Below are positions 50,459 to 59,055 of a DNA stretch of 64,000 nt, piece by piece. The DNA is from Nocardioides szechwanensis (lineage in GTDB: Bacteria; Actinomycetota; Actinomycetes; Propionibacteriales; Nocardioidaceae). Made by a program: the position numbers and the translations under genes. The notes under the pieces were generated by a model. The model was not told where the DNA came from, ran no database searches, and saw only the letters and a list, made by a program, of their open reading frames with translations. The stretch covers positions 186,001 to 250,000 of the forward strand of contig NZ_FNIC01000005.1 of the NCBI RefSeq assembly GCF_900103935.1, written 5' to 3'. How positions within the stretch are numbered: position 1 is the first letter of the stretch; each line of letters begins with the position of its first letter.

Positions 50459-50725
50459 ATGAAGAAGATCCCACTCCTCATCGCCGGCGCAGTCGGCTAC
50501 GTACTCGGTAGCAAGGCCGGACGAGGCCGCTACGAGCAGATCAAGTCGGGGGCCCAGAAGGTCGCGGAGAACCCCCGCGTCCAGGCGGCCACCCACAAGG
50601 CGCAGGAGACCGTGGCGACCCAGGCAGCGGCGGCAGCCGACGTCGCCAAGGAGAAGGTCACGGAGGTCGCCTCGGCCGCCGCCGACAAGGTGCGGCACGA
50701 GACCTCGATCCAGCCCGCTCCCTGA
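50459..50725 (+). CDS. YtxH-like small protein
   Basis: 88 residues. KKIPLLIAGAVGYVLGSKAGRGRYEQI (2-28) is a single short membrane-associating segment followed by the GRxRYEQI element seen in YtxH-like proteins; the rest is an Ala/Lys/Glu-rich helix (ATHKAQETVATQAAAAADVAKEKVTEVA) likely to be a coiled coil. ATG at 50459 with GAAGGAG upstream. Members of this group are often stress-linked; the function here is not known. Confidence 0.82.
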   Translation: MKKIPLLIAGAVGYVLGSKAGRGRYEQIKSGAQKVAENPRVQAATHKAQETVATQAAAAADVAKEKVTEVASAAADKVRHETSIQPAP

Positions 50726-50812
50726 GCCCAAGGGCGCGGAGCGGCACTCTTCACCCTTTGGGTGAGGCATCTCGACTTGCCCTAGACCGGCGGTCACGGA
50801 CGAGATCTGGCC

Positions 50813-51442
50813 ATGTCCGGCCCCCGTATCCGGCTCGCCATAGCCGCCGAGCAGGAGGTCATCTCCGCAGGTCTGGCCGGCGTGCTCGGGGCCCACGCCG
50901 ACCAGGTGGAGATCGTGTCGTACACCCCCAACGGGACCAGGGACGCTCCCGACGTCGTCCTCTACGACGTCATCGCGCTCCACGAGGGCGAGGCCACCGA
51001 CCTCGACCACCTGGTGAAGGAGACCGACGCCGCGGTCCTGGCGATCGCGCGCGACCTCCGGCCGGACCTCGCCGCCCAGGCGGTGGCGCGGGGAGCCGAC
51101 GGGTGCATCTCGATGGCCGCCCCGGGGGAGCAGATCCTCGCGCTGGTGCGGGCCGCTGCTGCGGGCGAGCTCGCCGGTGACGTGACCCTCGACGAGCCCG
51201 GGATCGACCAGCCCTTCGAGCGTCTCGGGATGGACGCCGGACTGACCACCCGCGAGACCGAGGTGCTCGGCCTGATCACCCAGGGCCTGACCAACGTCGA
51301 GATCGCGGAGCGGCTCTACCTGAGCATCAACTCGGTCAAGACCTACGTGCGCTCGGCCTACCGACGCATCGGCGTCACCACCCGCAGCCAGGCGGTCGCC
51401 TGGTGCATCCAGCACGGCTTCGCCCCTCCAGCTGCTTCCTGA
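50813..51442 (+). CDS. LuxR-type response regulator with degenerate receiver
   Basis: 209 residues. The N-terminal receiver-like domain (about 5-120) keeps a candidate phosphoacceptor Asp in PDVVLYDVIAL, but the acidic Mg-binding pair found at its start is replaced (RLAIAAEQEV instead of a DD pair), so phosphorylation may be impaired. The C-terminal HTH (about 143-200) is canonical: LTTRETEVLGLITQGLTNVEIAERLYLSINSVKTYV. No histidine kinase is adjacent. A small TCACCC-TTT-GGGTGA inverted repeat lies at 50751-50765, about 50 bp upstream. Confidence 0.87.
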   Translation: MSGPRIRLAIAAEQEVISAGLAGVLGAHADQVEIVSYTPNGTRDAPDVVLYDVIALHEGEATDLDHLVKETDAAVLAIARDLRPDLAAQAVARGADGCISMAAPGEQILALVRAAAAGELAGDVTLDEPGIDQPFERLGMDAGLTTRETEVLGLITQGLTNVEIAERLYLSINSVKTYVRSAYRRIGVTTRSQAVAWCIQHGFAPPAAS

Positions 51443-51450
51443 CCGCGAGC

Positions 51451-51924
51451 TCAGCTGTCCGAGGCGACCACCAGGTGGGGTACGACGGCGAGCAGCGCGC
51501 ACACCAGCACCGCGACCGACGTACCTGCGACCGCGGAGGCCAGGTCGCCGAGGACCACGTTGAAGACGAACACCACCATGCCGACGATCAGCAGCGCGAG
51601 GGTGAACAGCACCGCCTGCATGAGGAGGTGCGCGGAGGTGATCAGGCGGTCCTTGATGTGGTGCCCGGCCAGTCGCCGGTGGATCGCAACGGGGGTGAGC
51701 ACTAGTGCCGTGGTGACCGCGGCGACGATGACCAGCCCGAGGTAGAGCGACCGCTGGAAGTCGTCGAGGTCCCCGAAGGTCTGCTGGAACGGAAGGGTCA
51801 GCAGGATGCCGGCGAGCAGCTGGACACCGGTCTGCATCACCCGGAGCTCCTGCAGCATGTCGTTCCACTTGCGGTCGAGGCGCTCCTCGTGGGTCTCGTC
51901 GCGGCCGTCGGTCGTGGCGCTCAT
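51451..51924 (-). CDS. DUF6328-like four-helix membrane protein
   Basis: 157 residues. An N-terminal cytoplasmic stretch (ERLDRKWNDMLQELRVMQTGVQLLAGILLTLPFQQTF) includes the RVxQTGxQ element characteristic of this family, followed by four predicted membrane segments: about 40-52, 63-82 (LGLVIVAAVTTALVLTPVAI), 104-126 (VLFTLALLIVGMVVFVFNVVL) and 132-152. ATG at 51924, preceded on the minus strand by GGAGAG. Function unknown. Convergent with the LuxR regulator, 8 bp apart. Confidence 0.8.
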   Translation of the reverse strand: MSATTDGRDETHEERLDRKWNDMLQELRVMQTGVQLLAGILLTLPFQQTFGDLDDFQRSLYLGLVIVAAVTTALVLTPVAIHRRLAGHHIKDRLITSAHLLMQAVLFTLALLIVGMVVFVFNVVLGDLASAVAGTSVAVLVCALLAVVPHLVVASDS

Positions 51925-52064
51925 GCAGCTCTCCTGTGATCCTCCGGGGGCTTGACCTGATGACTCTGGCACGGCTCGGAGGAGGCGGGTTCACCCCCAA
52001 CGGTGGTGTCCGGGCGCGCCCGCCGTGGCAACGTCGGAGCCGTCTCGAGCGGAAGGAGCCGATC

Positions 52065-52352
52065 ATGGCCACCAAGAAGAGCACCTCCAAGAAGGGCCCC
52101 GGGCCCAGCGTCAAGGACGACGAGCTCTACGAGAAGCTGCGCGACGAGGGCAACAGCAAGGAGAAGTCGGCGCGGATCGCCAACGCCGCCGCCAACGAGT
52201 CCCGCTCCGCGGTGGGCCGGCGCGGCGGTGAGTCCGGCTCGTACGACGACTGGACCGTCGCCGACCTGCGCAAGCGCGCCGCCGAGCTGGAGATCGAGGG
52301 CCGCTCGTCGATGGCGAAGTCCGAGCTGATCGACGCCCTGCGCCACCACTGA
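52065..52352 (+). CDS. Small basic protein with Rho N-terminal-like (SAP-type) motif
   Basis: 95 residues. A Lys/Ser-rich start (KKSTSKKGPGPSVKDDELYEKLRDEGNSKEKSARIANA) is followed by a C-terminal helix-turn-helix-like motif of the Rho_N/SAP class (DWTVADLRKRAAELEIEGRS then SMAKSELIDALRHH), often used for nucleic-acid binding. Matches the DUF7218-like small proteins of actinobacteria in general pattern. ATG at 52065 with GGAAGGAG just upstream; the earlier open frame overlaps the DUF6328 gene region and lacks homology. Confidence 0.8.
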   Translation: MATKKSTSKKGPGPSVKDDELYEKLRDEGNSKEKSARIANAAANESRSAVGRRGGESGSYDDWTVADLRKRAAELEIEGRSSMAKSELIDALRHH

Positions 52353-52405
52353 CTCCACCTGCTGAGGGAGTGACTGGACCGCCGCGGCGCGGGTACCGGC
52401 GCAGC

Positions 52406-52615
52406 ATGGACAACGACAAGCTGGAAGCAGTGCAGGCAGTGGTCGACCGCGTGACGTCGTGGCAGGACGGCGCGACCGAGGGGACCGTCGAGGAGGAGCT
52501 GCGCAAGGGCGCCACCGAGGTCGGCGTCGACCTCTCGGACGAGGACGTGACGAGCCTCGCCGAGGCGATCGAGTCGCGACACGGCGCCGTACAGGCCTCC
52601 GAGGTGCTGTCCTGA
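52406..52615 (+). CDS. Small acidic hypothetical protein
   Basis: 69 residues, no recognised family: DNDKLEAVQAVVDRVTSWQD, then EEELRKGATEVGVDLSDEDVTSLAEAIESR. The pattern suggests three short helices and a net negative charge. No membrane segment or signal. ATG at 52406; the last bases overlap the next frame, suggesting coupled translation with the 144-residue protein downstream. Confidence 0.6.
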   Translation: MDNDKLEAVQAVVDRVTSWQDGATEGTVEEELRKGATEVGVDLSDEDVTSLAEAIESRHGAVQASEVLS

Positions 52616-53046
52616 GCGGCCCCGACCCGGCGCACCTCCGCCCGGACGGCGTCTCCGACGCCACCGTCTCCGCCTTGGGCAAGCTCTCGGAGGCCCTGGA
52701 GGCGGTCGAGCACGCGCGCGGGCACCTCTACGCGTTCCACCGCCTCTGCGGGACCGCCGACCTGACCCTGGGCGATGCCGTCGACGAGCTCCGGGAGGCC
52801 GGCCACGCCGACCTGGCCGACCGGGTGGAGACCGAGCTCGTGGGCCGCAACGTGATCGAGGGCCGGTGGTCGTTCCAGATCGTCGAGGACTACGACGACC
52901 ACTACTGGTCGGCGTTCCGCGACCTGGAGCGCGCGGCCCGCGACGAGCTGGTCGAGGGGCGACGCCACCTCTACGAGTCGGAGATGAAGGAGGACCGGCG
53001 CACCCACGGCCGGCGCCACCACGAATCCCGGCCCGAAGGCGCCTAG
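52612..53046 (+). CDS. Conserved helical hypothetical protein
   Basis: 144 residues, predominantly helical: SALGKLSEALEAVEHARGHLYAFHRL, LTLGDAVDELREAGHADLADRVETEL, ARDELVEGRRHLYESEMKEDRR. I do not recognise a domain. No ATG, GTG or TTG lies at the natural boundary; the frame probably starts at a CTG (52612, CTGA overlapping the previous stop), while the next standard start, TTG at 52675, would remove the first 21 residues. The start is therefore uncertain. Confidence 0.6.
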   Translation: MSGPDPAHLRPDGVSDATVSALGKLSEALEAVEHARGHLYAFHRLCGTADLTLGDAVDELREAGHADLADRVETELVGRNVIEGRWSFQIVEDYDDHYWSAFRDLERAARDELVEGRRHLYESEMKEDRRTHGRRHHESRPEGA

Positions 53047-53062
53047 TTATCCCCGCCAGCAC

Positions 53063-53119
53063 GGGAGTACGAGCGCAGCGAGTACTCCCAATGGAATGAC
53101 GAAGTCATTCCATTGGGAG
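53063..53119. repeat. GGGAGTAC-type palindromic repeat (copy 2) with alternative hairpins
   Basis: GGGAGTAC (53063-53070) pairs with GTACTCCC (53082-53089). Overlapping it, CTCCCAATGGAATGAC (53085-53100) pairs exactly with the segment 53104-53119 around a GAA loop. The CTCCC can join only one stem at a time. It separates two convergent genes and covers the minus-strand gene's last codons. Confidence 0.7.
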
Positions 53120-53974
53120 CGGCGCGATCACGTCGTCAGCGAAGCGCTGCATCCCGTCGAGCTTCTGCTCCAGCGTGGCGTCGAGCCCGTGGTAGTAGGC
53201 CCACGGCATCGTCCAGACCTCGGTGATCCCACCGGCCTCCGCGGTCTCGAAGTGCTCGGGCAGGAACGCGTCGGACAGGGCGGTGATCACCGAGAAGTCG
53301 CCCTCGGCACCGATCTCGGCGCGGACCTCGTGCAGCCGCCGGGCATGGCCGACGGCCTCCTCGATCGTGTAGATGTCGCCGACCCACCCGTCGTGCCGTG
53401 CGGCGCGGGCGAACGCGATCTCGGACAGGCCGCCGACGTAGATCGGGATCGGGGCGGCGGGGGAGGGGTTCATCTTCATCCGGGGGGCCGTGTAGAAGTC
53501 GCCGGCGAACTCGGTCCAGCCCGGCTCCCACAGGGCCTTCATCAGCGCCAGGCCTTCGTCGGTGCGCTTGCCGCGGGTCCGGAAGTCCGCACCCAGCAGG
53601 TCGAACTCCTCGCGGCACCAGCCGATGCCGACGCCCAGGGCGACGCGGTCGCCGGACAGGACGGCGGCGGTCCCGACGGTCTTGGCGACCTGGAACGGGT
53701 TGCGCATCGTCGCGACGTAGATGCTGGTGAAGAAGCGCACCCGCGTCGTGACCGCGGCGAGCGCGCCCACGAGCACCCACGGGTCGGGCCACTCAGCGTC
53801 GATGTCCCAGCGACGCTTCCCGTCCGGCGTGTAGGGGTACGGCGTCTCCAGCTCCTCGAGGTCGACGACGTGGTCGGGCACGGAGATGGCGTGGTAGCCC
53901 AGCTCGTCGGCCGCGCGGGCCAACGGGATGAGCTGGTCGCAGGGCTGGAACGCCGTGACGATGGAGAAGCGCAT
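53105..53974 (-). CDS. LLM-class F420-dependent oxidoreductase
   Basis: 289-residue luciferase-like TIM-barrel flavin/F420 enzyme. RFFTSIYVATMRNPFQVAKTVGTAAVLSGDRVALGVGIGW (about 80-120) is the F420-binding segment, followed by REEFDLLGADFRTRGKRTDEGLALMKALW and the GGLSEIAFARAARHDGWVG end. The F420 assignment follows the family's actinobacterial members. ATG at 53974. The intergenic region to the divergent VOC gene holds an AGAAC-N2-GTTC site close to the KstR motif, hinting at lipid or steroid control. Confidence 0.88.
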   Translation of the reverse strand: MRFSIVTAFQPCDQLIPLARAADELGYHAISVPDHVVDLEELETPYPYTPDGKRRWDIDAEWPDPWVLVGALAAVTTRVRFFTSIYVATMRNPFQVAKTVGTAAVLSGDRVALGVGIGWCREEFDLLGADFRTRGKRTDEGLALMKALWEPGWTEFAGDFYTAPRMKMNPSPAAPIPIYVGGLSEIAFARAARHDGWVGDIYTIEEAVGHARRLHEVRAEIGAEGDFSVITALSDAFLPEHFETAEAGGITEVWTMPWAYYHGLDATLEQKLDGMQRFADDVIAPLPME

Positions 53975-53995
53975 GGGCGCAGCCTAGCGAGAAAA

Positions 53996-54009
53996 TAGAA
54001 CGTGTTCTC
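53996..54009. promoter_or_regulatory. Near-match to the KstR-type operator
   Basis: TAGAACGTGTTCTC matches TNNAACNNGTTNNA at all fixed positions but the last. It lies between the divergent LLM oxidoreductase (start 22 bp away) and VOC gene (start 38 bp away) and shares AGAAC-N2-GTTC with the site at 39916. Confidence 0.4.
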
Positions 54010-54046
54010 GTTCTGGGCCCAAGTCGCCACACCCTAGGGTGGGGTC

Positions 54047-54445
54047 ATGGCACGCGCGATCCACCACCTCGACCTCTGGGTGAGCGACCCGGTCCTCGCG
54101 GCTGACGAGTGGGGCTGGCTGCTCGGCGAGCTGGCCTGGGAGATCGACATCGAGGGGGTCTCGTGGGTGCATCCTGACGGCACCTACCTGTTCCTCGAGC
54201 GCTCGCCCGACCAGGTGGACGAGCCCTACGACCGGATGCGGCCGGGCATCAACCACCTGGCGCTGCACGTCGCGAGCCGCGCTCGGCTCGACCGGCTACG
54301 CGCGGAGTCGTCCGCGCACGGCTGGCACGAGATGTTCGCCGACCGCTACCCGCACGCGGGCGGTGACGAGCACGTGGCCCTCTACGTCGAGAACGCCGAG
54401 GGCTTCGAGGTCGAGGTCGTCGTCGTGCCCGACGACGAGGGCTGA
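54047..54445 (+). CDS. Single-domain VOC-family protein
   Basis: 132 residues, one VOC module: IHHLDLWVSDPVLAADEWGWLLGEL at the start (metal His near residue 5), DGTYLFLER, INHLALHVASRARLDRLRAE (second His) and HVALYVENAEGFEVEVV with the terminal Glu. This fits a metal-dependent glyoxalase/dioxygenase-like enzyme; substrate unknown. Divergent from the LLM oxidoreductase and sharing its regulatory gap. Confidence 0.85.
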   Translation: MARAIHHLDLWVSDPVLAADEWGWLLGELAWEIDIEGVSWVHPDGTYLFLERSPDQVDEPYDRMRPGINHLALHVASRARLDRLRAESSAHGWHEMFADRYPHAGGDEHVALYVENAEGFEVEVVVVPDDEG

Positions 54446-54474
54446 GCGCCCCCGTCGCCGGTCCTGCTAGTGAG

Positions 54475-54618
54475 TCAGTCGAAGATGCTGTAGCCACCGG
54501 GCCCGACGGCGAGCCCGACGATGATCAGCACGATGCCCCAGAGCGTCTCGCCCTTGAACAGCTGGAAGATGCCGGCGATGACGAGGATCACCGCGAGGAT
54601 CCAGAAGATGAAGCCCAT
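54475..54618 (-). CDS. GPGG-motif small membrane protein
   Basis: 47 residues with two short membrane segments (GFIFWILAVILVIAGIFQLF and TLWGIVLIIVGLAVG) and the family-defining GPGG followed by YSIF at the end. ATG at 54618, preceded on the minus strand by AGGAG. The open frame continues upstream, but that sequence lacks membrane character. Members of this family are widespread in actinobacteria and of unknown function. Confidence 0.8.
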   Translation of the reverse strand: MGFIFWILAVILVIAGIFQLFKGETLWGIVLIIVGLAVGPGGYSIFD

Positions 54619-54733
54619 GTCGTACTCCTGACCTAAGGGGGTGCCGAGGCGTCGTGCCCCGGCCGGTCTGCTTGACGACCACGATGTCAGTACCCGCAAC
54701 CCGCGAGTGTCAGTCGGCACCGGCGGCCGGGTC

Positions 54734-54762
54734 TTGACTTAAGTTCGAGACTCGTACTTAAT
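54734..54762 (+). promoter_or_regulatory. xylB promoter with overlapping 23-bp inverted-repeat operator
   Basis: TTGACT (54734-54739) and CTTAAT (54757-54762) have 17-bp spacing. Between and over them lies TTAAGTTCGAG (54739-54749), one base, and CTCGTACTTAA (54751-54761), arms matching at 10 of 11 positions. Transcription would begin at or next to the GTG at 54769, so the mRNA may be leaderless. The ROK protein encoded in the operon is the likely ligand-responsive repressor. Confidence 0.6.
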
Positions 54763-54768
54763 AGGAAC

Positions 54769-56154
54769 GTGACGCTGGTCCTGGGAATCGACTCCTCGAC
54801 GCAGTCGACGAAAGCGCTGCTCGTCGACGCCGCCGACGGCACCGTCGTCGATGCGCGAACGGCGCCGCACCCACCCGGCACGGAGGTCGACCCGCGCGCC
54901 TGGCTGGCGGCGTACGACGAGGCGACCGCGGGTCTGCTCGAGCGGGCCGAGGCCATCGCGGTGGGCGGCCAGCAGCACGGTCTTGTCGCGCTCGGCGACG
55001 ACGGCGAGCCGGTGCGCGACGCGCTGCTGTGGAACGACACCCGTTCGGCCGAGGCCGCGCGCACCCTGGTCGACGAGATGGGCGGGCCCGACGCGTGCGC
55101 CGCCGCGGTCGGCAGCGTGCTCGTCGCCTCCTTCACCGCTAGCAAGCTGCGCTGGGTGCGCGACCACGAACCCGACAACGCCGCCCGGGTGCGCGAGGTC
55201 CTGCTGCCGCACGACTACGTCTCGCGGCACGCGTCGGCTCCCGGCACGGCCGCGTTCACCGACCGCGGCGACGCCTCGGGCACCGGCTACTTCGACGCGA
55301 CCACGGCCACCTGGCGCCCCGACCTGGCGGCCGCCGCTCTCGGCCACGAGCCCGCACTTCCGCGGGTCGCGGCCGATGGCTCAGCCGCAGCCGAGACCGC
55401 CGCCGGCCAGGTGGTCGCGCCCGGCACCGGCGACAACATGGCCGCTGCCCTCGGCATGGGGCTCGGTCCCGGTGACGTCCTGATCTCGATCGGCACCTCG
55501 GGTGTCGCCTCCGCGGTCAGCGCCGTCCCGGTCGCCGACGGCACCGGAACGGTCACCGGCTTCGCGGATGCCCAGGGCGGCTACCTGCCGATGGCAACCA
55601 CCCTGAACGCCGCCCGGATCCTCGCCCACCAGGCCCAGTGGCTCGGAGTCGACCTGGACATGCTCTCCGACCTCGCGCTCGCGTCGGTCCCCGGCGCCCA
55701 CGGCGCCACCCTGCTGCCCTACTACGGCGGCGAGCGCACCCCCAACCGACCGACCGCGGTCGGCACCTGGACCGGCCTCACCGACACCACCACCCGCGAG
55801 GACCTTGCGCGCGCGGCGTTCGAGGCTCTGCTGTGCTCGCTGGCCGACGCCGTCGACCGCCTCGTCACCGCCACCGGTGACCAGCCGCGCCGGCTGCTGC
55901 TCGTCGGCGGCGCGATCCACAGCCCAGCACTGCGCGCGTTCGCCCCCGCCATCCTCGGCCGGACGGTCACCTTGCCTCCGTTGGGTGAGTACGTCGCCCT
56001 CGGCGCCGCCCGCCAGGCGTCCTGGGCCCTGGCCGGCACCGATCGTCCGCCGGCCTGGCCGATGGCCGACGTGGTCGAGCTCGAGGCCGAGCCCACCCCC
56101 CATGTCCGTGACACCTACGCACGACTCCGCGACCGCACCGACACGTGGTCCTGA
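54769..56154 (+). CDS. xylB: Xylulokinase
   Basis: Phosphorylates D-xylulose to xylulose-5-phosphate. 461-residue FGGY kinase: [15 protein letters not shown] (phosphate 1 motif), [12 protein letters not shown] with LLWNDTRS for substrate binding, and [28 protein letters not shown] and [18 protein letters not shown] in the C-terminal lobe. GTG start at 54769 directly downstream of the operator. First gene of xylB-xylA-ROK, followed by xylA after 26 bp. Confidence 0.95.
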   Translation: MTLVLGIDSSTQSTKALLVDAADGTVVDARTAPHPPGTEVDPRAWLAAYDEATAGLLERAEAIAVGGQQHGLVALGDDGEPVRDALLWNDTRSAEAARTLVDEMGGPDACAAAVGSVLVASFTASKLRWVRDHEPDNAARVREVLLPHDYVSRHASAPGTAAFTDRGDASGTGYFDATTATWRPDLAAAALGHEPALPRVAADGSAAAETAAGQVVAPGTGDNMAAALGMGLGPGDVLISIGTSGVASAVSAVPVADGTGTVTGFADAQGGYLPMATTLNAARILAHQAQWLGVDLDMLSDLALASVPGAHGATLLPYYGGERTPNRPTAVGTWTGLTDTTTREDLARAAFEALLCSLADAVDRLVTATGDQPRRLLLVGGAIHSPALRAFAPAILGRTVTLPPLGEYVALGAARQASWALAGTDRPPAWPMADVVELEAEPTPHVRDTYARLRDRTDTWS

Positions 56155-56180
56155 GACACATCCCAGAGAGAGGCACCGTC

Positions 56181-57350
56181 ATGACGCTCCAGATCCCCGC
56201 CCCCCGCCCGGAGGACAAGTTCTCCTTCGGCATGTGGACCGTCGGTTGGCAGGCGCGCGACCCGTTCGGCGACGCGACCCGCGCGCCGATGGACCCGGTC
56301 TACGCCCTCGAGCGGCTGGCGGGCATGGGCGCCTACGGCGTCAACTTCCACGACGACGACCTGATCCCCTTCGGCGCCGACGACACCACCCGCGACGGGA
56401 TCATCGAGCGCTTCCGCAAGGGCCTCGCCGACACCGGGTTGGTCGTCACCACGGCCACCACCAACCTGTTCACCCACCCGGTGTTCAAGGAGGGCGCGTT
56501 CACGGCCAACGACCGCGACGTACGCCGCTTCGCGATCCGCAAGGTGATGCGAAACATCGACCTGGCCGCCGAGCTGGGCGCCAAGGTCTACGTCTGCTGG
56601 GGCGGACGCGAGGGGGCCGAGTCGGGCGCGGCCAAGGACGTCGCCGCGGCGCTCGACCGCTACAAGGAGGCCTTCGACCTGCTCGGCCAGTACGTCGCCG
56701 ACCAGGGCTACGACCTGCGCTTCGCGATCGAGCCCAAGCCCAACGAGCCGCGCGGCGACATCCTGCTGCCGACGGTCGGTCACGCGCTCGCGTTCATCGA
56801 GACCCTCGAGCGTCCCGAGAGCGTGGGGGTCAACCCTGAGATCGGGCACGAGGAGATGGCCGGCCTCAACGCCGCCCACGGCTACGCCCAGGCGATGTGG
56901 CAGGGCAAGCTCTTCCACATCGACCTCAACGGCCAGCACGGGCCGAAGTTCGACCAGGACCTCCGCTTCGGCGCCGGCAACGTGCGGGGCGCCTTCTGGG
57001 TCGTCGACACGCTCCTCGCCGGTGGCTATGACGGCCCGGTCCACTTCGACTTCAAGCCCGCCCGCACCGAGAGCGACGAGGGCGTGTGGGTCTCCGCCGA
57101 GGCGTGCATGACCAACTACCTGATCCTGCGGGAGAAGTCGAAGGCGTTCCGCGCCGACCCCGAGGTGCAGGAGGCACTCGTGGCCGCCAAGGTCGCCGAG
57201 CTGTCGGTCCCGACCCTGGAGCCGGGCGAGACCTGGTCGCAGCTCAAAGAGTGGTCGCTGCCCGACGTCGACGCGCTCGCTGCCCGCGGTGCCGGCGTCG
57301 AACGGCTCGACCAGCTCGCCCTGGAGCACCTGTACGGCGTCCGCGGCTGA
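56181..57350 (+). CDS. xylA: Xylose isomerase
   Basis: Isomerises D-xylose to D-xylulose (and glucose to fructose). 389 residues, the compact class I form of actinobacteria. Catalytic His in [12 protein letters not shown] (near residue 54), metal-binding [10 protein letters not shown] (Glu near 180), [28 protein letters not shown] and [13 protein letters not shown] at 56181 follows AGAGAGAGG. Together with xylB it converts imported xylose to xylulose-5-phosphate. Confidence 0.97.
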   Translation: MTLQIPAPRPEDKFSFGMWTVGWQARDPFGDATRAPMDPVYALERLAGMGAYGVNFHDDDLIPFGADDTTRDGIIERFRKGLADTGLVVTTATTNLFTHPVFKEGAFTANDRDVRRFAIRKVMRNIDLAAELGAKVYVCWGGREGAESGAAKDVAAALDRYKEAFDLLGQYVADQGYDLRFAIEPKPNEPRGDILLPTVGHALAFIETLERPESVGVNPEIGHEEMAGLNAAHGYAQAMWQGKLFHIDLNGQHGPKFDQDLRFGAGNVRGAFWVVDTLLAGGYDGPVHFDFKPARTESDEGVWVSAEACMTNYLILREKSKAFRADPEVQEALVAAKVAELSVPTLEPGETWSQLKEWSLPDVDALAARGAGVERLDQLALEHLYGVRG

Positions 57351-57352
57351 GC

Positions 57353-58531
57353 GTGGCCACCGACCAGCCCTCGAGCACCGAGGGGCTGCGCCGCCTCAAC
57401 ACCTCGTTGGTGCTGCGCAGCCTGCGCCAGCAGGGCCCTGCGACCCGTGCCGAGCTCGCGAAGCGCACCGGTCTCGCCAAGGCGACGGTCGGGGTCATCG
57501 TCGGCGGGCTCGCCGAGGTGGCGGCTGTCGACGAGTCGGCCTCCGTGCCCGGCGGGCCCGGAGGGCGAGGCCGGCCCGGGCGGCCGGTCACGCTCACCGG
57601 TGAGGGCCTGCTCGGGCTCGGGCTCGAGCTCAACGTCGACTACGTGTCGGCTGTCGTGCTCGACCTGGGCGGCCGGGTCCGGGTCAGCGGGACCCGCCCC
57701 GTCACCGGCACCGACCCGCTGCCGGTGCTGCTCGACCTCGCGCGGTCCGTCGTACGACGCGTGCGCGACGGGCGGCTGGTCGGCGCGATGGTCGCCGTGC
57801 CCGGTCTGGTGCGCGGTGACGACCGCACGGTGGCGTGGACGCCCAACCTGGCCGCGCCCGACGAGCGGGTGGCGGTCGGCATCGAGGACGTGCTCGAGGG
57901 TCGCTGCCCGGTCTCGGTGGGCAACGACGCCAACTGTGCGGCCTACGCCGAGTCACACCACGGGGCAGCGGTCGGCGCCGAGCACGCGCTCTACCTGACC
58001 GGCACCGTCGGGATCGGCGCCGGCATCGTCACCGACGGTCGGCTGCTGCGCGGCGCCGCCGGGTTCGCGGGCGAGGTCGGCCACATGCCCATCGGTGACT
58101 CCACCGCGGCCTGCGGCTGCGGCCGGCGCGGCTGCTGGGAGGCCTCGATCGGGCTCCACGCCATGCTCGCCGCGGTCGGCATGCCGGAGCTGGACACGCC
58201 GTACCTCTCCGCGCAGGCGGTCGCCGACCGGGCGGAGCACGACCCGGCCGTGCGTGCCGCACTCGAGAACCTCGGGCGCGACGTCGGCCTGGGGCTGGCG
58301 ATCCTGACCAATGTCCTGGACCCGTCGCTGGTCGTGCTCGGTGGCTACTTCGTGGCCCTCGGTGAGCACGTGCTCGGCCCCGCCCGACGCTCGCTCGACG
58401 AGCGGCTCCCGTCGCCGGCGCAGGGGCGTCCCGAGCTGCGGCTGAGCACTCTCGGGATGGAGGCAGCGGCTCTCGGCGCCGCGGAGCTCGCCCTCGAGGG
58501 TGTCTTCTCGGGCGACGTGCCGGTCGCGTAG
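57353..58531 (+). CDS. ROK-family repressor of the xylBA operon
   Basis: 392 residues. N-terminal winged helix (about 15-75: LVLRSLRQQGPATRAELAKR then TGLAKATVGVIVGGLAEV) and a C-terminal ROK sugar-binding domain with NDANCAAYAES, the zinc motif CGCGRRGCWEA and GEVGHMPIG. Such XylR-type proteins bind xylose and repress xyl genes. It starts 2 bp after xylA with a GTG, so repressor and enzymes are made together. The inverted repeat at 54739-54761 is its probable site. A second ROK regulator is encoded at 59140. Confidence 0.9.
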   Translation: MATDQPSSTEGLRRLNTSLVLRSLRQQGPATRAELAKRTGLAKATVGVIVGGLAEVAAVDESASVPGGPGGRGRPGRPVTLTGEGLLGLGLELNVDYVSAVVLDLGGRVRVSGTRPVTGTDPLPVLLDLARSVVRRVRDGRLVGAMVAVPGLVRGDDRTVAWTPNLAAPDERVAVGIEDVLEGRCPVSVGNDANCAAYAESHHGAAVGAEHALYLTGTVGIGAGIVTDGRLLRGAAGFAGEVGHMPIGDSTAACGCGRRGCWEASIGLHAMLAAVGMPELDTPYLSAQAVADRAEHDPAVRAALENLGRDVGLGLAILTNVLDPSLVVLGGYFVALGEHVLGPARRSLDERLPSPAQGRPELRLSTLGMEAAALGAAELALEGVFSGDVPVA

Positions 58532-58560
58532 CCGCGGACCCGGTCGGGCAGGCTGGGCGC

Positions 58561-59055
58561 ATGCAGGTCGACGTACGCATCGTCACGGCGGACGACTGGG
58601 AGCTCTTCCGGGACCTCCGGCTGCGGGCGCTGGCCGACGCCCCCGCCGCCTTCGGCCGGACGTTGGCCGAGGCCCGGGAGCAGACCCCGGCGCAGTGGCG
58701 CGAGCTCGTGGCCGGGCCGGGCCCGAGGCTGGTGGTGCTCGAGGACGGCGCCCCGGTCGCGATGGGCGGCGTCTTCGCGCCCGAGGGTGACTCGCGCGCG
58801 ATGGTGTGGGGGATGTGGACCGCCCCTGAGACGCGCGGCCGCGGTCACGGTGCCCGGGTGCTGCGCGCGCTCGTCGCCTGGTGTCGCGAGCAGGGCCGCC
58901 CCGACGTACTGCTCCACGTCACCGAGGGCAACGACGGCGCCCGCGCCCTCTACCTCGCCCACGGCTTCGAGCCCACCGGCGTCTGGGAGTCCCTGCGCCC
59001 CGGCTCGCCCCTGCGGATCGAGGAGCTCCGGCTCGGAGCGGCCGAGCCTATGTAA
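58561..59055 (+). CDS. GNAT-family N-acetyltransferase
   Basis: 164 residues. RIVTADDWELFRDLRLRALADAPAAFG is the usual N-terminal region, MVWGMWTAPETRGRGHGARVLRALVAW is the acetyl-CoA-binding motif A, and NDGARALYLAHGFEPTG is motif B. Substrate unknown. ATG at 58561, 29 bp after the ROK gene, so it may be the last gene of the xyl transcript. Its stop codon lies inside the left arm of a 19-bp-arm palindrome. Confidence 0.87.
   Translation: MQVDVRIVTADDWELFRDLRLRALADAPAAFGRTLAEAREQTPAQWRELVAGPGPRLVVLEDGAPVAMGGVFAPEGDSRAMVWGMWTAPETRGRGHGARVLRALVAWCREQGRPDVLLHVTEGNDGARALYLAHGFEPTGVWESLRPGSPLRIEELRLGAAEPM

Noticed and set aside
50751..50765. TCACCC-TTT-GGGTGA inverted repeat as a LuxR operator
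   Set aside because: Only 6-bp arms with a 3-base loop and a single occurrence; equally likely to be a weak hairpin after the preceding gene.
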